NCBI RefSeq assembly: GCF_026125785.1
Contig: NZ_JAHCKL010000002.1
Location: 186,001-250,000 of the forward strand
Source: Hydrogenophaga sp.
GTDB taxonomy: Bacteria; Pseudomonadota; Gammaproteobacteria; Burkholderiales; Burkholderiaceae_C
DNA length: 64,000 bases
Direction: 5' to 3'
The translations under genes and the position numbers were made by a program. Below the pieces are notes generated by a model. It was given only the letters and a program-made list of their open reading frames with translations. It was not told the DNA's origin and made no database searches. This document shows positions 49,425-58,729 of this stretch, one piece after another; position 1 is the stretch's first letter; every line of letters starts with the position of its first letter.

Positions 49425-49961
49425 ATGCGCCTCACGACCAAAGGCCGCTTTGCGGTCACTGCCATGATTGACCTGGCCCTTCGCCAGAACAACGGACCCG
49501 TGACGCTGGCGGCTATCAGCCAGCGTCAGCAGATTTCTCTTTCCTATCTGGAGCAGCTGTTCGGCAAGCTGCGCCGGCATGAGCTGGTGGAGTCCACCCG
49601 CGGGCCGGGCGGCGGCTACACGCTGGGCCGCAAGGCGGCGGACATCACCGTGGCCGACATCATCGTCTCCGTGGATGAGCCGATCGATGCCACGCAGTGC
49701 GGCGGCAAGGAGAACTGCCTGGGTGAAGGCCATCGCTGCATGACGCACGAGCTCTGGGCGGCGCTCAACGCCAAGATGGTCGATTTCCTCGACTCGGTAT
49801 CGCTGCAGTCGCTGGTGGACGACCAACTCGCCAAGGGCGTGGTGGTCGAGAACGCGCCCATGATCAAGCGGGCCATTTCCAGCGCGCCGGTGGTCAAGCC
49901 CATTCGTGTGAACGCGCCCAATTCGGTGTTCGCGCTCGGTGGGGCTGTCCAGACGAAGTGA
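49425..49961 (+). CDS. iscR: Iron-sulfur cluster-sensing repressor IscR
   Basis: 178 residues from the ATG at 49425 with a CAAGGAGC site. The Rrf2-type HTH opens MRLTTKGRFAVTAMIDLALR and continues LSYLEQLFGKLRRHELVEST and GPGGGYTLG. Three cysteines (CGGKENC then C-x6-C) bind a 2Fe-2S cluster; the second spacing is one residue longer than in E. coli. It represses its own operon when clusters are plentiful. The reading frame continues upstream through the IscR site, which rules out that longer start. Confidence 0.96.
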   Translation: MRLTTKGRFAVTAMIDLALRQNNGPVTLAAISQRQQISLSYLEQLFGKLRRHELVESTRGPGGGYTLGRKAADITVADIIVSVDEPIDATQCGGKENCLGEGHRCMTHELWAALNAKMVDFLDSVSLQSLVDDQLAKGVVVENAPMIKRAISSAPVVKPIRVNAPNSVFALGGAVQTK

Positions 49962-50024
49962 GGCCCCGGGCCTCGAACCAGCGACAGCCTTTTTCTCGTA
50001 CGACACCCATTCCCGGAACGACCC

Positions 50025-51242
50025 ATGAGCACTCCTCACTTTCCCATCTACATGGACTACAGCGCCACCAACCCCTGCGATCCGCGGGTGGTGGATGCCA
50101 TGATCCCCTGGCTGCGTGAGCATTTCGGCAACCCGGCTTCACGCAGCCATGCCTGGGGCTGGGAGGCCGAGAAGGCTGTGGAGACGGCACGCGAGCAGGT
50201 GGCGGCGTTGATTGGCGCCGACCCGCGCGAGATCGTCTGGACCAGCGGGGCCACCGAGTCCAACAACCTGGCTCTCAAGGGCGCGGCCCATTTCTACAAG
50301 ACCAAGGGCAAGCACCTCATCACCGTCAAGACCGAGCACAAGGCGGTGCTGGACACCTGCCGTGAGCTCGAACGCCAGGGCTTCGAGGTGACCTACCTGG
50401 ACGTGAAGTCCGACGGTCTGGTCGACCTGGACGTCTTCAAGGCCGCGATCCGGCCCGACACCATCCTGGCCTCGGTCATGTTCGTGAACAACGAGATCGG
50501 CGTGGTGCAGGACATTGCGGCCATCGGCGCGATCTGCCGGGAAAAGGGTGTGATCTTCCATGTCGATGCCGCGCAGGCCACGGGCCGTGTGGATATCGAT
50601 CTGCAGTCCCTGCCGGTGGACCTGATGAGCCTGACGGCGCACAAGACCTATGGCCCCAAGGGCATTGGCGCGCTGTTCGTGCGCCGCAAGCCGCGTGTGC
50701 GCATCGAGGCCCAGATGCACGGTGGCGGCCATGAGCGCGGCATGCGCTCAGGCACGCTGCCTACCCACCAGATCGTGGGCATGGGTGAGGCCTACCGCAT
50801 TGCCAAGGCCGAGATGCACGAGGAGAACCGCCGCATCCGCGCACTGCACGACCGCCTGGTGGCCGGTCTCAAGGGTATCGAGGAGGTCTTCATCAACGGC
50901 CATGAGACCCAGCGCGTGCCGCACAACCTCAACATGAGCTTCAACTTCGTCGAGGGCGAGTCGCTGATCATGGGCATCAAGGGCCTGGCGGTGTCTTCGG
51001 GTTCGGCCTGCACCTCGGCCAGCCTGGAGCCCAGCTACGTGCTGCGCGCCCTGGGCCGCAGCGACGAACTGGCGCACAGCAGCCTGCGCATGACCATCGG
51101 CCGCTGGACGACCGAGGAAGAGATTGATTACGCGATCGGCGCCATCAAGGAAAACGTGGCCAAGCTGCGTGAGCTTTCCCCTCTGTGGGAAATGTTCAAG
51201 GATGGCATTGACCTGTCCACCATCCAGTGGACGGCGCATTGA
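50025..51242 (+). CDS. iscS: Cysteine desulfurase IscS
   Basis: 405 residues. PLP lysine in [19 protein letters not shown], mobile-loop persulfide Cys in [18 protein letters not shown], and the N-terminus [17 protein letters not shown]. It supplies sulfur from cysteine to IscU and to thiolation pathways. Placed directly after iscR in a standard isc operon with 63 bases between. It fits group I (IscS) rather than SufS by the long loop around the Cys. Confidence 0.97.
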   Translation: MSTPHFPIYMDYSATNPCDPRVVDAMIPWLREHFGNPASRSHAWGWEAEKAVETAREQVAALIGADPREIVWTSGATESNNLALKGAAHFYKTKGKHLITVKTEHKAVLDTCRELERQGFEVTYLDVKSDGLVDLDVFKAAIRPDTILASVMFVNNEIGVVQDIAAIGAICREKGVIFHVDAAQATGRVDIDLQSLPVDLMSLTAHKTYGPKGIGALFVRRKPRVRIEAQMHGGGHERGMRSGTLPTHQIVGMGEAYRIAKAEMHEENRRIRALHDRLVAGLKGIEEVFINGHETQRVPHNLNMSFNFVEGESLIMGIKGLAVSSGSACTSASLEPSYVLRALGRSDELAHSSLRMTIGRWTTEEEIDYAIGAIKENVAKLRELSPLWEMFKDGIDLSTIQWTAH

Positions 51243-51254
51243 AGGAGAAACACC

Positions 51255-51641
51255 ATGGCTTATTCAGAAAAAGTTGTCGACCACTACGAAAACCCGCGCA
51301 ATGTCGGTTCCTTTGACAAGGGCGATGAGACCGTGGGCACCGGCATGGTCGGAGCACCGGCCTGTGGTGACGTGATGAAGCTGCAGATCAAGGTCAACCC
51401 GACCACCGGGGTGATCGAGGACGCACGCTTCAAGACCTATGGTTGCGGTTCGGCCATTGCCTCGTCGTCGCTGGTGACCGAATGGGTCAAGGGCAAGACG
51501 CTGGACGAGGCCGCTGCGCTCAAGAACAGCCAGATCGCGGAGGAGCTGGCGCTGCCGCCGGTGAAGATCCACTGCTCCATCCTGGCCGAGGACGCCATCA
51601 AGGCGGCCGTCGACGACTACCGCAAGAAACACGTCAACTGA
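51255..51641 (+). CDS. iscU: Iron-sulfur cluster scaffold IscU
   Basis: 128 residues. The three ligand cysteines are in GAPACGDVMKLQIKV, TYGCGSAIASSS and VKIHCSILAED, and the HscA recognition motif LPPVK is intact. IscU assembles the cluster with sulfur from IscS and passes it on with help from HscBA. AAGGAGAAA precedes the start, 12 bases after iscS. Confidence 0.97.
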   Translation: MAYSEKVVDHYENPRNVGSFDKGDETVGTGMVGAPACGDVMKLQIKVNPTTGVIEDARFKTYGCGSAIASSSLVTEWVKGKTLDEAAALKNSQIAEELALPPVKIHCSILAEDAIKAAVDDYRKKHVN

Positions 51642-51729
51642 GAGGTTGGGCGTGGGGTGTTGAGCATTGAGCGGGGAGCAGACAGCCATCCCGCTCTCTC
51701 AACGCCAGACGCTCAAGCTTGAGTCCAAC

Positions 51730-52053
51730 ATGTCTATTTCCATCACCGAAGCCGCCGCGCGGCATGTCAACCGCTACCTTGCCAAGCGTGGCAAGGGAGT
51801 GGGGGTGCGCCTGGGCGTCAAGACCACCGGCTGTTCCGGCATGGCCTACAAGTTGGAGTATGCCGACGAGATCGCGCCGGAGGACATCGTGTTCGAGGAC
51901 AACGGCGTGAAGGTGCTCGTGGATCCCAAGAGCCTGGCCTACATCGACGGAACCCAGCTCGACTTCGTGCGTGAAGGCCTCAACGAGGGTTTCCGCTTCA
52001 ACAACCCGAACGAACGCGACCGTTGCGGTTGCGGTGAGAGCTTCCGGGTCTGA
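51730..52053 (+). CDS. iscA: A-type iron-sulfur carrier IscA
   Basis: 107 residues from the ATG at 51730. The conserved cysteines are in [16 protein letters not shown] and DRCGCGESF (Cys-Gly-Cys). The protein carries iron or clusters to apo-proteins. Its stop shares one base with the hscB start (TGATG). The 88-base spacer after iscU is longer than elsewhere in the operon and contains nothing recognisable; a same-frame start at 51667 would add 21 residues without family similarity. Confidence 0.95.
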   Translation: MSISITEAAARHVNRYLAKRGKGVGVRLGVKTTGCSGMAYKLEYADEIAPEDIVFEDNGVKVLVDPKSLAYIDGTQLDFVREGLNEGFRFNNPNERDRCGCGESFRV

Positions 52054-52583
52054 TGCCCGTGCAACCGACCCTGCAATCGAACGACTTCGAGATCTTCGGC
52101 CTCTCGCCCCGTTTCGCGTTGGCGCGCGATGCACTCGATGCGCGCTGGAAGGACCTGCAGCGCGAAGCCCATCCTGACCGTTTCGCCACCGCGGGCGCGC
52201 AGGCCCAGCGCGAAGCCATGCAGTGGTCGGTTCGCATCAACGAGGCCTACCAGCGCCTGAAGGACCCGCTCAAGCGCGCCGCCTATCTGTGCGAGTTGCA
52301 TGGCGCCCCTGTGCGCGCGGAGGACAACACGGCGATGCCGCCGGCGTTTCTCATGCAGCAGATGCAGTGGCGCGAGGACCTGGAGGATGCCACGACGCCC
52401 GATGCGTTGGAGCGCATGGCGGATGAAGTGGCTGGTGCGCGCCGCACGATGCTCGAAGAACTGCGCATGACCGCTGACGAGCAGCAGGACTGGCCTGCAC
52501 TGGCGCGGCAGGTGAGAGCCCTCATGTTCGTTGAGCGCTTTGCGCGCGATGTGGAGGCCAGGATCGATCTGCTGGGACAATAG
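52053..52583 (+). CDS. hscB: Co-chaperone HscB
   Basis: 176 residues. The N-terminal J domain opens NDFEIFGLSPRFALARDALD and contains the HPD motif in REAHPDRFATAG; the C-terminal three-helix bundle (FLMQQMQWREDLEDATTPDA) binds IscU. It targets IscU to HscA and stimulates its ATPase. Start overlaps the iscA stop by one base. Confidence 0.95.
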   Translation: MPVQPTLQSNDFEIFGLSPRFALARDALDARWKDLQREAHPDRFATAGAQAQREAMQWSVRINEAYQRLKDPLKRAAYLCELHGAPVRAEDNTAMPPAFLMQQMQWREDLEDATTPDALERMADEVAGARRTMLEELRMTADEQQDWPALARQVRALMFVERFARDVEARIDLLGQ

Positions 52584-52617
52584 CGGGTTTTCTTGATCCG
52601 AACCCGACCCCTTCGAC

Positions 52618-54492
52618 ATGGCGCTTCTGCAGATATCCGAACCCGGCCAATCGCTCGACCCGCACCAGCGCCGTGTGGCCGTGGGCATTGACCTGGGTAC
52701 CACCCACTCACTGGTGGCTTCGGTTCGCCATGGTGTGGCCGAGTGTCTGCCCGCCGCCGATGGCCGTGTGATCCTGCCCAGCGTGGTGCGCTACCTCGAC
52801 CCCGCTCAAGGTGGCGCAGGTCGCCAGATCGGCCACGAGGCCCAGGCAGCGCAGGTGCAGGACCCCGCCAACACGGTGAGTTCGGTCAAACGCCTCATGG
52901 GCCGCAGCCGGGCCCAGGTGAGCGATGTGGACAGGCTGCCCTACACCGTGCTCGATCGGGACGGCATGGCCGTGGTGCAGACCGTGGCCGGAACCAAGAC
53001 CCCTATGGAGGTGAGCGCGGAGATCCTCGCCACGCTGCGCTACCGTGCCGAAGACAGTTTTGACGACGACCTCTACGGCGCGGTCATCACCGTGCCCGCC
53101 TATTTCGATGACGCTCAGCGGCAGGCCACCAAGGATGCCGCCCAACTGGCGGGCATCAACGTACTGCGGCTGATCAACGAACCCACGGCCGCCGCCATTG
53201 CCTACGGGCTGGACAACGCCGCCGAAGGCATTTATGCCATCTACGATCTGGGCGGCGGCACTTTCGACATCTCCATCCTCCAGCTCACGCGGGGCGTGTT
53301 CGAGGTGATGGCCACTGGCGGCGACTCGGCTCTGGGCGGCGACGACTATGACCAGGCACTGGCCGCCTGGGTGCTGCGGCAACAGGGGCTGGACCCTGCA
53401 GTTCCCGATGCCAGCGAGCGCGCCGCGCTGCAGGCCGAGGCACGGCGCGTCAAGGAAGCCCTGTCGAACGCGCCCGCCGAGAATTTCCGTGTTGCCGTGG
53501 CGGGGCGCACAGTGGCGCAGGCTGTCACGCAGGCCGACTTCGAGGCCTGTACCGCCGCGCTGACCGCACGCACCATGGCGGCGGTGCGCAAGGTGCTGCG
53601 TGATGCCGGCATCGGGCGCGAGGAGGTGCAGGGCGTGGTCATGGTGGGTGGGTCTACGCGCATGCCGGTGATCCGCCGCACCGTTGGCGAGTTCTTCGGA
53701 CGCGAGCCGTTGGTCAACCTCAATCCCGACGAGGTCGTCGCTCTGGGGGCGGCCATCCAGGCCAATGCGCTGGCTGGCAATACGCGGGACGGCGACCTGC
53801 TGCTGCTCGATGTGATTCCGCTTTCGCTCGGGCTGGAGACCATGGGCGGTCTGGTTGAGCGCATCGTGCCGCGCAACAGCGCCATTCCCACCGCGCGTGC
53901 GCAGGACTTCACCACCTACCAGGACGGCCAGACCGCGCTGGCGCTGCACGTCGTGCAGGGCGAGCGTGATCTCGTCGCGGATTGCCGAAGTCTGGCGCGC
54001 TTCGAACTGCGTGGCATCCCTCCCATGGTGGCGGGCGCGGCGCGCATCCGGGTGACCTTCACCGTGGATGCCGATGGCCTGCTTTCGGTCAGCGCCCGCG
54101 AACTCACCAGTGGCGTCGAAGCCGCCGTTGACGTCAAGCCTGCCTACGGACTGAGCGACGAACAGATCGCCGCCATGCTGCAGGACAGTTTCGCCACCGC
54201 GCAACAGGACATTCGCGCCCGGGCTCTCGTGGAAGCGCGGGTGGATGCCGAGCGCATGATCTCTGCCACGCGCACGGCGCTCACGGCGGACGCCGATCTG
54301 CTGTCGGGAGACGAGCGCGAACACATCGAGGCCTTGATGGCTGAGCTGGCCACGGCCGCAGCGAGTGACGATGCTGCCGCCATCGAGGCTGCGACCCAGG
54401 CGTTGGCCAAGGGCACCGAAGCGTTTGCGGCGCTGCGCATGAACCGCGGTATCCAGCAGGCGCTGGCTGGCAAGAAGGTTGAAGAAGTCTGA
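52618..54492 (+). CDS. hscA: Hsp70-type chaperone HscA
   Basis: 624 residues. Nucleotide-binding motifs are [27 protein letters not shown] and [14 protein letters not shown]; substrate-domain landmarks are [11 protein letters not shown] and [20 protein letters not shown]. The N-terminus and missing long acidic C-terminal tail are as in HscA rather than DnaK. It drives cluster release from IscU in an ATP cycle with HscB. Confidence 0.97.
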   Translation: MALLQISEPGQSLDPHQRRVAVGIDLGTTHSLVASVRHGVAECLPAADGRVILPSVVRYLDPAQGGAGRQIGHEAQAAQVQDPANTVSSVKRLMGRSRAQVSDVDRLPYTVLDRDGMAVVQTVAGTKTPMEVSAEILATLRYRAEDSFDDDLYGAVITVPAYFDDAQRQATKDAAQLAGINVLRLINEPTAAAIAYGLDNAAEGIYAIYDLGGGTFDISILQLTRGVFEVMATGGDSALGGDDYDQALAAWVLRQQGLDPAVPDASERAALQAEARRVKEALSNAPAENFRVAVAGRTVAQAVTQADFEACTAALTARTMAAVRKVLRDAGIGREEVQGVVMVGGSTRMPVIRRTVGEFFGREPLVNLNPDEVVALGAAIQANALAGNTRDGDLLLLDVIPLSLGLETMGGLVERIVPRNSAIPTARAQDFTTYQDGQTALALHVVQGERDLVADCRSLARFELRGIPPMVAGAARIRVTFTVDADGLLSVSARELTSGVEAAVDVKPAYGLSDEQIAAMLQDSFATAQQDIRARALVEARVDAERMISATRTALTADADLLSGDEREHIEALMAELATAAASDDAAAIEAATQALAKGTEAFAALRMNRGIQQALAGKKVEEV

Positions 54493-54505
54493 ACGCGACA
54501 CCCCC

Positions 54506-54844
54506 ATGCCCACGATCAAGATCCTGCCCCATCCCGAATACTGCCCACAGGGCGCGAGCATCAGCGCGCCGGCAGGGACCTCCATCTGCGAGGCCTTGCT
54601 GGACAACGGTATCCGCATAGAGCATGCCTGCGACATGAGCTGCGCCTGCACCACCTGCCACGTGGTCGTGCGCGAGGGCTTCAACAGCCTGAACGAACTC
54701 GACGAGAACGAGGAAGATCTGCTGGACCGTGCCTGGGGGCTGGAACCGAATTCGCGCCTGTCCTGCCAGGCCATCGTCGCGCAGCAGGACCTGACGGTGG
54801 AGATTCCTAAGTACTCGATCAACCACGCGAAGGAAAACCACTGA
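54506..54844 (+). CDS. fdx: Adrenodoxin-type 2Fe-2S ferredoxin of the isc operon
   Basis: 112 residues from the ATG at 54506. Cluster ligands are in EHACDMSCACTTCHVVV (C-x5-C-x2-C) and LSCQAIV. The protein donates electrons for cluster assembly on IscU/IscA. The family start is MPTIKILPHPEYCPQG; an ATG nine codons upstream would overlap hscA. No iscX follows; instead the stop overlaps a tiny reading frame leading to dnaQ. Confidence 0.95.
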   Translation: MPTIKILPHPEYCPQGASISAPAGTSICEALLDNGIRIEHACDMSCACTTCHVVVREGFNSLNELDENEEDLLDRAWGLEPNSRLSCQAIVAQQDLTVEIPKYSINHAKENH

Positions 54845-54903
54845 TGTCCGGCTTTCACCACGCGCACCGGCCGCTCCGCACGGCGGCCCGACGGAGCGTC
54901 TGA
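54844..54903 (+). CDS. 19-codon reading frame bridging fdx and dnaQ
   Basis: MSGFHHAHRPLRTAARRSV then stop. Its ATG shares one base with the fdx stop (TGATG at 54842-54846) and its own stop shares one base with the dnaQ ATG (TGATG at 54901-54905). It has no domain and is rich in Arg and His. The arrangement suggests a re-initiation relay that lets ribosomes travel from fdx to dnaQ; whether the peptide itself matters is unknown. It resembles a translational coupling element more than a gene. Confidence 0.4.
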   Translation: MSGFHHAHRPLRTAARRSV

Positions 54904-55610
54904 TGCGACAGATCGTCCTGGATACCGAAACCACCGGTCTGTCGGCGGAGAACGGCGACCGCATCATCGAGATCGGCTGCGTGGAACTGCTTAACCGCAA
55001 GCTGACCGGCAACAACCTGCACTTCTACATCAACCCTGAGCGAGACAGCCATGAAGACGCGCTCAAGGTGCACGGCATCAGCAACGAGTTCCTGCGCGAC
55101 AAACCGAAGTTTGCGGAGATAGCCGGCGCGCTGATCGACTACCTGCGCGATGCGGAGGTCATCATCCACAACGCACCCTTCGACATCGGCTTCCTCAACA
55201 AGGAACTGCAGTTGCTGGGCATGCCTGCGATCACCACCATCATCGGGCAGGTGACCGACAGCCTGGTGATGGCCAAGGAGATGTTCCCGGGCAAGCGCAA
55301 CGGTCTGGACGCGCTCTGCGACCGATTGGGCGTGGACAACTCGGGCCGCACATTGCACGGCGCGTTGCTAGACGCCGAGTTGCTCGCCGACGTCTACATC
55401 AACATGACGCGCGGGCAGGACGCCCTGCTGATCGACCTGGGTGACGCACCGGGCGAAGACGGCGTCAGCGAGCAGATCGATCTCAGCCGTTTCGATTTGC
55501 CGGTGCTCCAGGCCAATGAACAGGAGGCCCAGGCGCATGAAGCGCTGCTGGCCGATCTGGACAAGGCCAGCAAGGGCAAGACCGTGTGGCGTCTCCAGCA
55601 ATCCGCCTGA
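54903..55610 (+). CDS. dnaQ: DNA polymerase III epsilon subunit (proofreading exonuclease)
   Basis: 235 residues. Exonuclease motif I is IVLDTETTGLSAENGD, motif II lies in EVIIHNAPFDIGFLNKEL and motif III in LHGALLDAELLADVY with the His and Asp of a DEDDh enzyme. The C-terminal tail (about residues 185-235) with the QANEQEAQAHEALL segment should bind the polymerase alpha subunit. The usual neighbour rnhA is absent; here dnaQ follows the isc operon, with no ribosome site of its own apart from the relay frame. Confidence 0.95.
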   Translation: MRQIVLDTETTGLSAENGDRIIEIGCVELLNRKLTGNNLHFYINPERDSHEDALKVHGISNEFLRDKPKFAEIAGALIDYLRDAEVIIHNAPFDIGFLNKELQLLGMPAITTIIGQVTDSLVMAKEMFPGKRNGLDALCDRLGVDNSGRTLHGALLDAELLADVYINMTRGQDALLIDLGDAPGEDGVSEQIDLSRFDLPVLQANEQEAQAHEALLADLDKASKGKTVWRLQQSA

Positions 55611-55630
55611 GAGGGCGGCCAAAATATGGC

Positions 55631-55636
55631 TATAAT
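55631..55636 (+). promoter_or_regulatory. -10 box of the tRNA-Val promoter
   Basis: A consensus TATAAT lies 33 bases before the tRNA 5' end, in the short gap after dnaQ. No clear -35 element is seen at the right distance. Confidence 0.6.
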
Positions 55637-55668
55637 CTGAGGCTTCCGAGAAATCGGCCAGATTGCTC

Positions 55669-55743
55669 GGGCGGTTAGCTCAGTGGTAGAGCACTGCCTT
55701 CACACGGCAGGGGTCGCAGGTTCGAACCCTGCACCGCCCACCA
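55669..55743 (+). tRNA. tRNA-Val (anticodon CAC)
   Basis: The acceptor stem GGGCGGT (55669-55675) pairs with ACCGCCC (55733-55739). The anticodon stem CTGCC/GGCAG encloses loop TTCACAC, giving anticodon CAC for GTG codons, which are frequent in this GC-rich genome. The T arm has GGTTCGAACCC, and CCA is encoded (55741-55743). It stands alone between dnaQ and the HD-GYP gene. Confidence 0.97.
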
Positions 55744-55752
55744 GAACCCGGA

Positions 55753-55785
55753 AAGCCAGCAAGTTGCAGAACTTGCGGGCTTTTC
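55753..55785 (+). terminator. Rho-independent terminator after tRNA-Val
   Basis: GCC-A-GCAAGTT and AACTTGC-G-GGC form a stem with a GCAG loop, followed by TTTTCTGCTT. It ends about 50 bases before the next gene. Confidence 0.8.
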
Positions 55786-55836
55786 TGCTTCTTATCGGTG
55801 GATTCCAGATGGAGCGAAGGCCTTAGATTTGGCCGA

Positions 55837-57045
55837 ATGTACAAGCCATTGCCCCTGGAGGTCATTGCCCTGAACCAGCCGGTTCCCGTCAACGTATGGG
55901 ATACCAAGGGCATGCTGCTTTTGCGCAAGGGGGAGCCGATCACCTCCGAGCAGCACCGTGGACATCTGATGCTGCATGGACCCATGGTGCGCGAAAGCGA
56001 CTGGCAGGCCTGGTCCTACAGCTACACCGCCGAACTGGATCGGCGGGTGCGCAGCAACGAATCGCTCAGCCGCATCGCCGGGGTGACCCACATGGTGTCG
56101 GTGCGCGCCGCTGCAGCCAACGAGGACGCAGCGGGGCCCGCGCAGGCCTGGCCCGATCTGCATGCCGGTCTTTGCAGCCTGCTCTACCAGGGCGCGGACG
56201 CAGGCGACCAGTTTCTCGACCGGCTGAGCCGCCTCATGCAACGTTCGCAGGCTTTGTGGCGCAGCCACCCCGATGAAAGCCTGCTGGTGCTGGTGCAGCT
56301 TCTGTTCGACACACGTGTGGGCTACAGCGCCAGTCACGCCCTGCTGTCGGCGGGCTTGTGCTCGCTGGTGGCGCCTTCAGCGGGACTGGCGTCGGAGGTG
56401 CAACAGTCGCTCTTCGGTGCGGCGTTGTGCATGAACATCGGCATGACCCGCGCGCACGATGCGATGGCGCGCCAGGCCGGTGATTTGTCGGCCGCGCAGC
56501 GCCAGACCGTGGCGGAACATCCCCTCGCAGGTGCCGCCTTGCTGCGCGAGCTTGGCGTGCAAGACCCGCTGTGGCTGCAATTGGTCGAAGAACACCATGA
56601 ACGTTCCGATGGCTCAGGCTACCCTCAGGGCAAGCCGGTGTCGTTGCCGGCGCAACGCCTGCTGCAGATGGCCGACAGCTACGTGGCTTGCCTGAGTCCG
56701 CGCCAGGGCCGCGGTGGCCTGGTCGCGCAGCAGGCCGCACGTGAGCTCTACCTCGGCCCCAACCAGCAGCCCGATCCGCTGGGCGCCTTGTTCGTCAAGC
56801 ATGTCGGCCTCTACCCGCCGGGCAGTTTCGTCCGCCTGGCCAGCGGGGAGATGGGCGTGGTGGCGCGGCGCGGCAGCAAGGCCAATGCGCCACTGGTGTT
56901 CGCCCTCGTAGGTCGCCACGGTCTGCCCTTGGGGGAGCCTGCCCTGCGTGACACGCAGGATGCCGCGCACGAGGTGCGCGCCGGCCTGCCGCCTGGGGAG
57001 GTGAAGGTGGTGGTCAATGTGCGCCGCCTGCTCGACAGGCTCTGA
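55837..57045 (+). CDS. HD-GYP domain protein (possible cyclic-di-GMP phosphodiesterase)
   Basis: 402 residues from the ATG at 55837. After an N-terminal region of about 130 residues, the HD-GYP-type module runs to about 330: the end signature EEHHERSDGSGYPQGKP matches HHExxDGxGYP. Upstream, however, the usual H-D metal pair is not recognisable: the expected segments read GYSASHALLSAG and FGAALCMNIGM. Activity may be reduced or lost. A further C-terminal region of about 70 residues has GEMGVVARRGSKANAPLVF. The longer frame from 55798 would begin too close to the tRNA terminator. Confidence 0.8.
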   Translation: MYKPLPLEVIALNQPVPVNVWDTKGMLLLRKGEPITSEQHRGHLMLHGPMVRESDWQAWSYSYTAELDRRVRSNESLSRIAGVTHMVSVRAAAANEDAAGPAQAWPDLHAGLCSLLYQGADAGDQFLDRLSRLMQRSQALWRSHPDESLLVLVQLLFDTRVGYSASHALLSAGLCSLVAPSAGLASEVQQSLFGAALCMNIGMTRAHDAMARQAGDLSAAQRQTVAEHPLAGAALLRELGVQDPLWLQLVEEHHERSDGSGYPQGKPVSLPAQRLLQMADSYVACLSPRQGRGGLVAQQAARELYLGPNQQPDPLGALFVKHVGLYPPGSFVRLASGEMGVVARRGSKANAPLVFALVGRHGLPLGEPALRDTQDAAHEVRAGLPPGEVKVVVNVRRLLDRL

Positions 57046-57078
57046 TAGACCCATGGGCAGCGGCTACCATGCCGGGCC

Positions 57079-57447
57079 ATGAAACACAAACACCCTGGTT
57101 CTGGTGGCCTGGTCTATTCCACGGAGACCGGTCGCACGTGTCCGGTCTGCCGGCAAGCTGTTGGCGCCTGCCAGTGCCGCAAGGCTCCTTCCTCCGTCCC
57201 TCTGGGGGATGGCCGGGTCCGCGTCTCGCGCGAATCGCAGGGCCGCGGCGGCAAGGTGGTGACCGTGGTGCGCGGTCTTGCCCTGGATGCCGATGCGCTG
57301 CTTGCGCTGGGGCGCCAGCTCAAGGCCGCCTGTGGCACCGGCGGTACGGTGAAGGACGGCGCGGTCGAGGTCCAGGGTGACCATGTCGAACGGGTGATGG
57401 TGGTGCTTGCCGGCCTGGGCCACCAGGTCAAGCGCTCAGGCGGCTGA
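57079..57447 (+). CDS. yciH: SUI1/YciH-family translation initiation-like protein
   Basis: 122 residues. The C-terminal SUI1 domain is complete: VRVSRESQGRGGKVVTVVRG, LKAACGTGGTVKDGAVEVQG and DHVERVMVVLAGLGHQVKRS. The N-terminal tail holds C-x2-C and C-x-C pairs (TCPVCRQAVGACQC) that may bind zinc. Bacterial YciH influences start-codon fidelity and 30S subunit interactions. It starts 34 bases after the HD-GYP gene. Confidence 0.92.
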   Translation: MKHKHPGSGGLVYSTETGRTCPVCRQAVGACQCRKAPSSVPLGDGRVRVSRESQGRGGKVVTVVRGLALDADALLALGRQLKAACGTGGTVKDGAVEVQGDHVERVMVVLAGLGHQVKRSGG

Positions 57448-57501
57448 AACAGGCTGGCAGGCCCGCGCCCGGCAGGGGCATCGGGTTTGGGCTAGCATTG
57501 G

Positions 57502-58728
57502 TTGGTCCATTTCAGAATTTATACGTCCGGTGGGTCCGGGAGCCTGGGAGCGGAGCGTCTGTTACCCCGTTTGATACAACTGCTGGTGGCCCAGATGCTG
57601 GTGCACACCTGCATGGCTGGCGTGCGCCTGGTGGTGCCGCTGATCGCGTTGCAGGCTGGCCATACCAAGATGGCCATTGGCCTGGTCATTGGGCAGTTCG
57701 CTTTCTCGCAGGTGGTTTTCTCCTTGCCGTCGGGCCGGTATGCCGACGCCCATGGCATTCGCCATCCCATGATGGCCGCTGTCTGTCTGGGAACGGGGGG
57801 CGCCTTGCTGGCGGCCGCATTTCCGCTGTACCCGGTGTTGTGGGTCTGTGCATTCGCCACCGGCTCGGCCACCATGCTGTCCATGGTGCCTCTGCAGCAG
57901 CGTGCAGGCCGCCTGGCCCGTGACGCGGCGCAAGTCAAGTACGTCTACAGCTGGATGACGGCGGGCCCGGCATTGGCCAATGCCTTGGGGCCGCTGCTGG
58001 CGGGGTTGCTCATTGACAGCGTGGGCTATCGCCCGGCGTTCGCGGCCTTGTCGGTGCTGCCCATGGTGTCCTGGCTGGTGGTGCGCAGGCTGGCGGCGGA
58101 GCCCCATGTCCCGGTGCCTCGGCCGCCATCGGCAACGCCACAGCGACCGCTGGACCTGTTGCTCGCGCCTGCCGTGCGGCGACTGCTGCTGGTCAACTGG
58201 ATGATCGTCACCTGCTGGGAGGTGCACTCCTTCGTGGTGCCCATGCTGGGCCACGAACGTGGCATCAGCGCTTCGGCCATCGGCGGCATCCTGGGCGGGT
58301 TTGCCTTTGCGGCGGCGGCCGCGCGTTTCGCGCTGCCGCTGGTCACGCGCCATGTGCGTGACCATGGGGTGGTGACCGGCTTGCTGGTGGTGGTGGTGCT
58401 GGTCTGCGCGTGCTACCCGTTCCTGCACTCGCTGTGGGCGATGGCGGTGGCCTCGGTGCTGCTGGGCATGGCGCTGGGGTGCGGCATGCCCATGATCATG
58501 GCGTTGATGATGGAGATCACTCCGCCGCATCGCCACGGAGAGGCGTTGGGCCTTCGTCTGGCGGTGATGAATGGGTCGAATGCGCTGGTGCCACCGGTGC
58601 TGGGCACCATCAGTGCCGTGATCGGCGTGGCGTCGCTGTTCTGGCTGGCTGGCGCTGGCAGCGCTCTGGTCACGCGCACCGCGTGGCGACTGGGGCGGGC
58701 GCCGGGGCAGCCGCCCACACGGGTCTGA
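57502..58728 (+). CDS. Major facilitator superfamily transporter
   Basis: Up to 408 residues, with twelve predicted membrane segments in two halves. The loop between helices 2 and 3 (FSLPSGRYADAHGIR) is the usual MFS motif A position, degenerate here, and the second half starts after a linker with basic and proline residues (RRLAAEPHVPVPRPP). The start is uncertain: TTG at 57502 gives the longest form, but similarity to transporters only begins around LIQLLVAQMLVH, so TTG at 57571 or ATG at 57595 are realistic. Substrate unknown. Convergent with the thioredoxin-like gene, one base apart. Confidence 0.85.
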   Translation: MVHFRIYTSGGSGSLGAERLLPRLIQLLVAQMLVHTCMAGVRLVVPLIALQAGHTKMAIGLVIGQFAFSQVVFSLPSGRYADAHGIRHPMMAAVCLGTGGALLAAAFPLYPVLWVCAFATGSATMLSMVPLQQRAGRLARDAAQVKYVYSWMTAGPALANALGPLLAGLLIDSVGYRPAFAALSVLPMVSWLVVRRLAAEPHVPVPRPPSATPQRPLDLLLAPAVRRLLLVNWMIVTCWEVHSFVVPMLGHERGISASAIGGILGGFAFAAAAARFALPLVTRHVRDHGVVTGLLVVVVLVCACYPFLHSLWAMAVASVLLGMALGCGMPMIMALMMEITPPHRHGEALGLRLAVMNGSNALVPPVLGTISAVIGVASLFWLAGAGSALVTRTAWRLGRAPGQPPTRV

Positions 58729-58729
58729 G

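Noticed and set aside
51642..51729. Extra small gene between iscU and iscA
   Set aside because: The only frame here is the in-frame upstream extension of iscA, which lacks family similarity and a better ribosome site.
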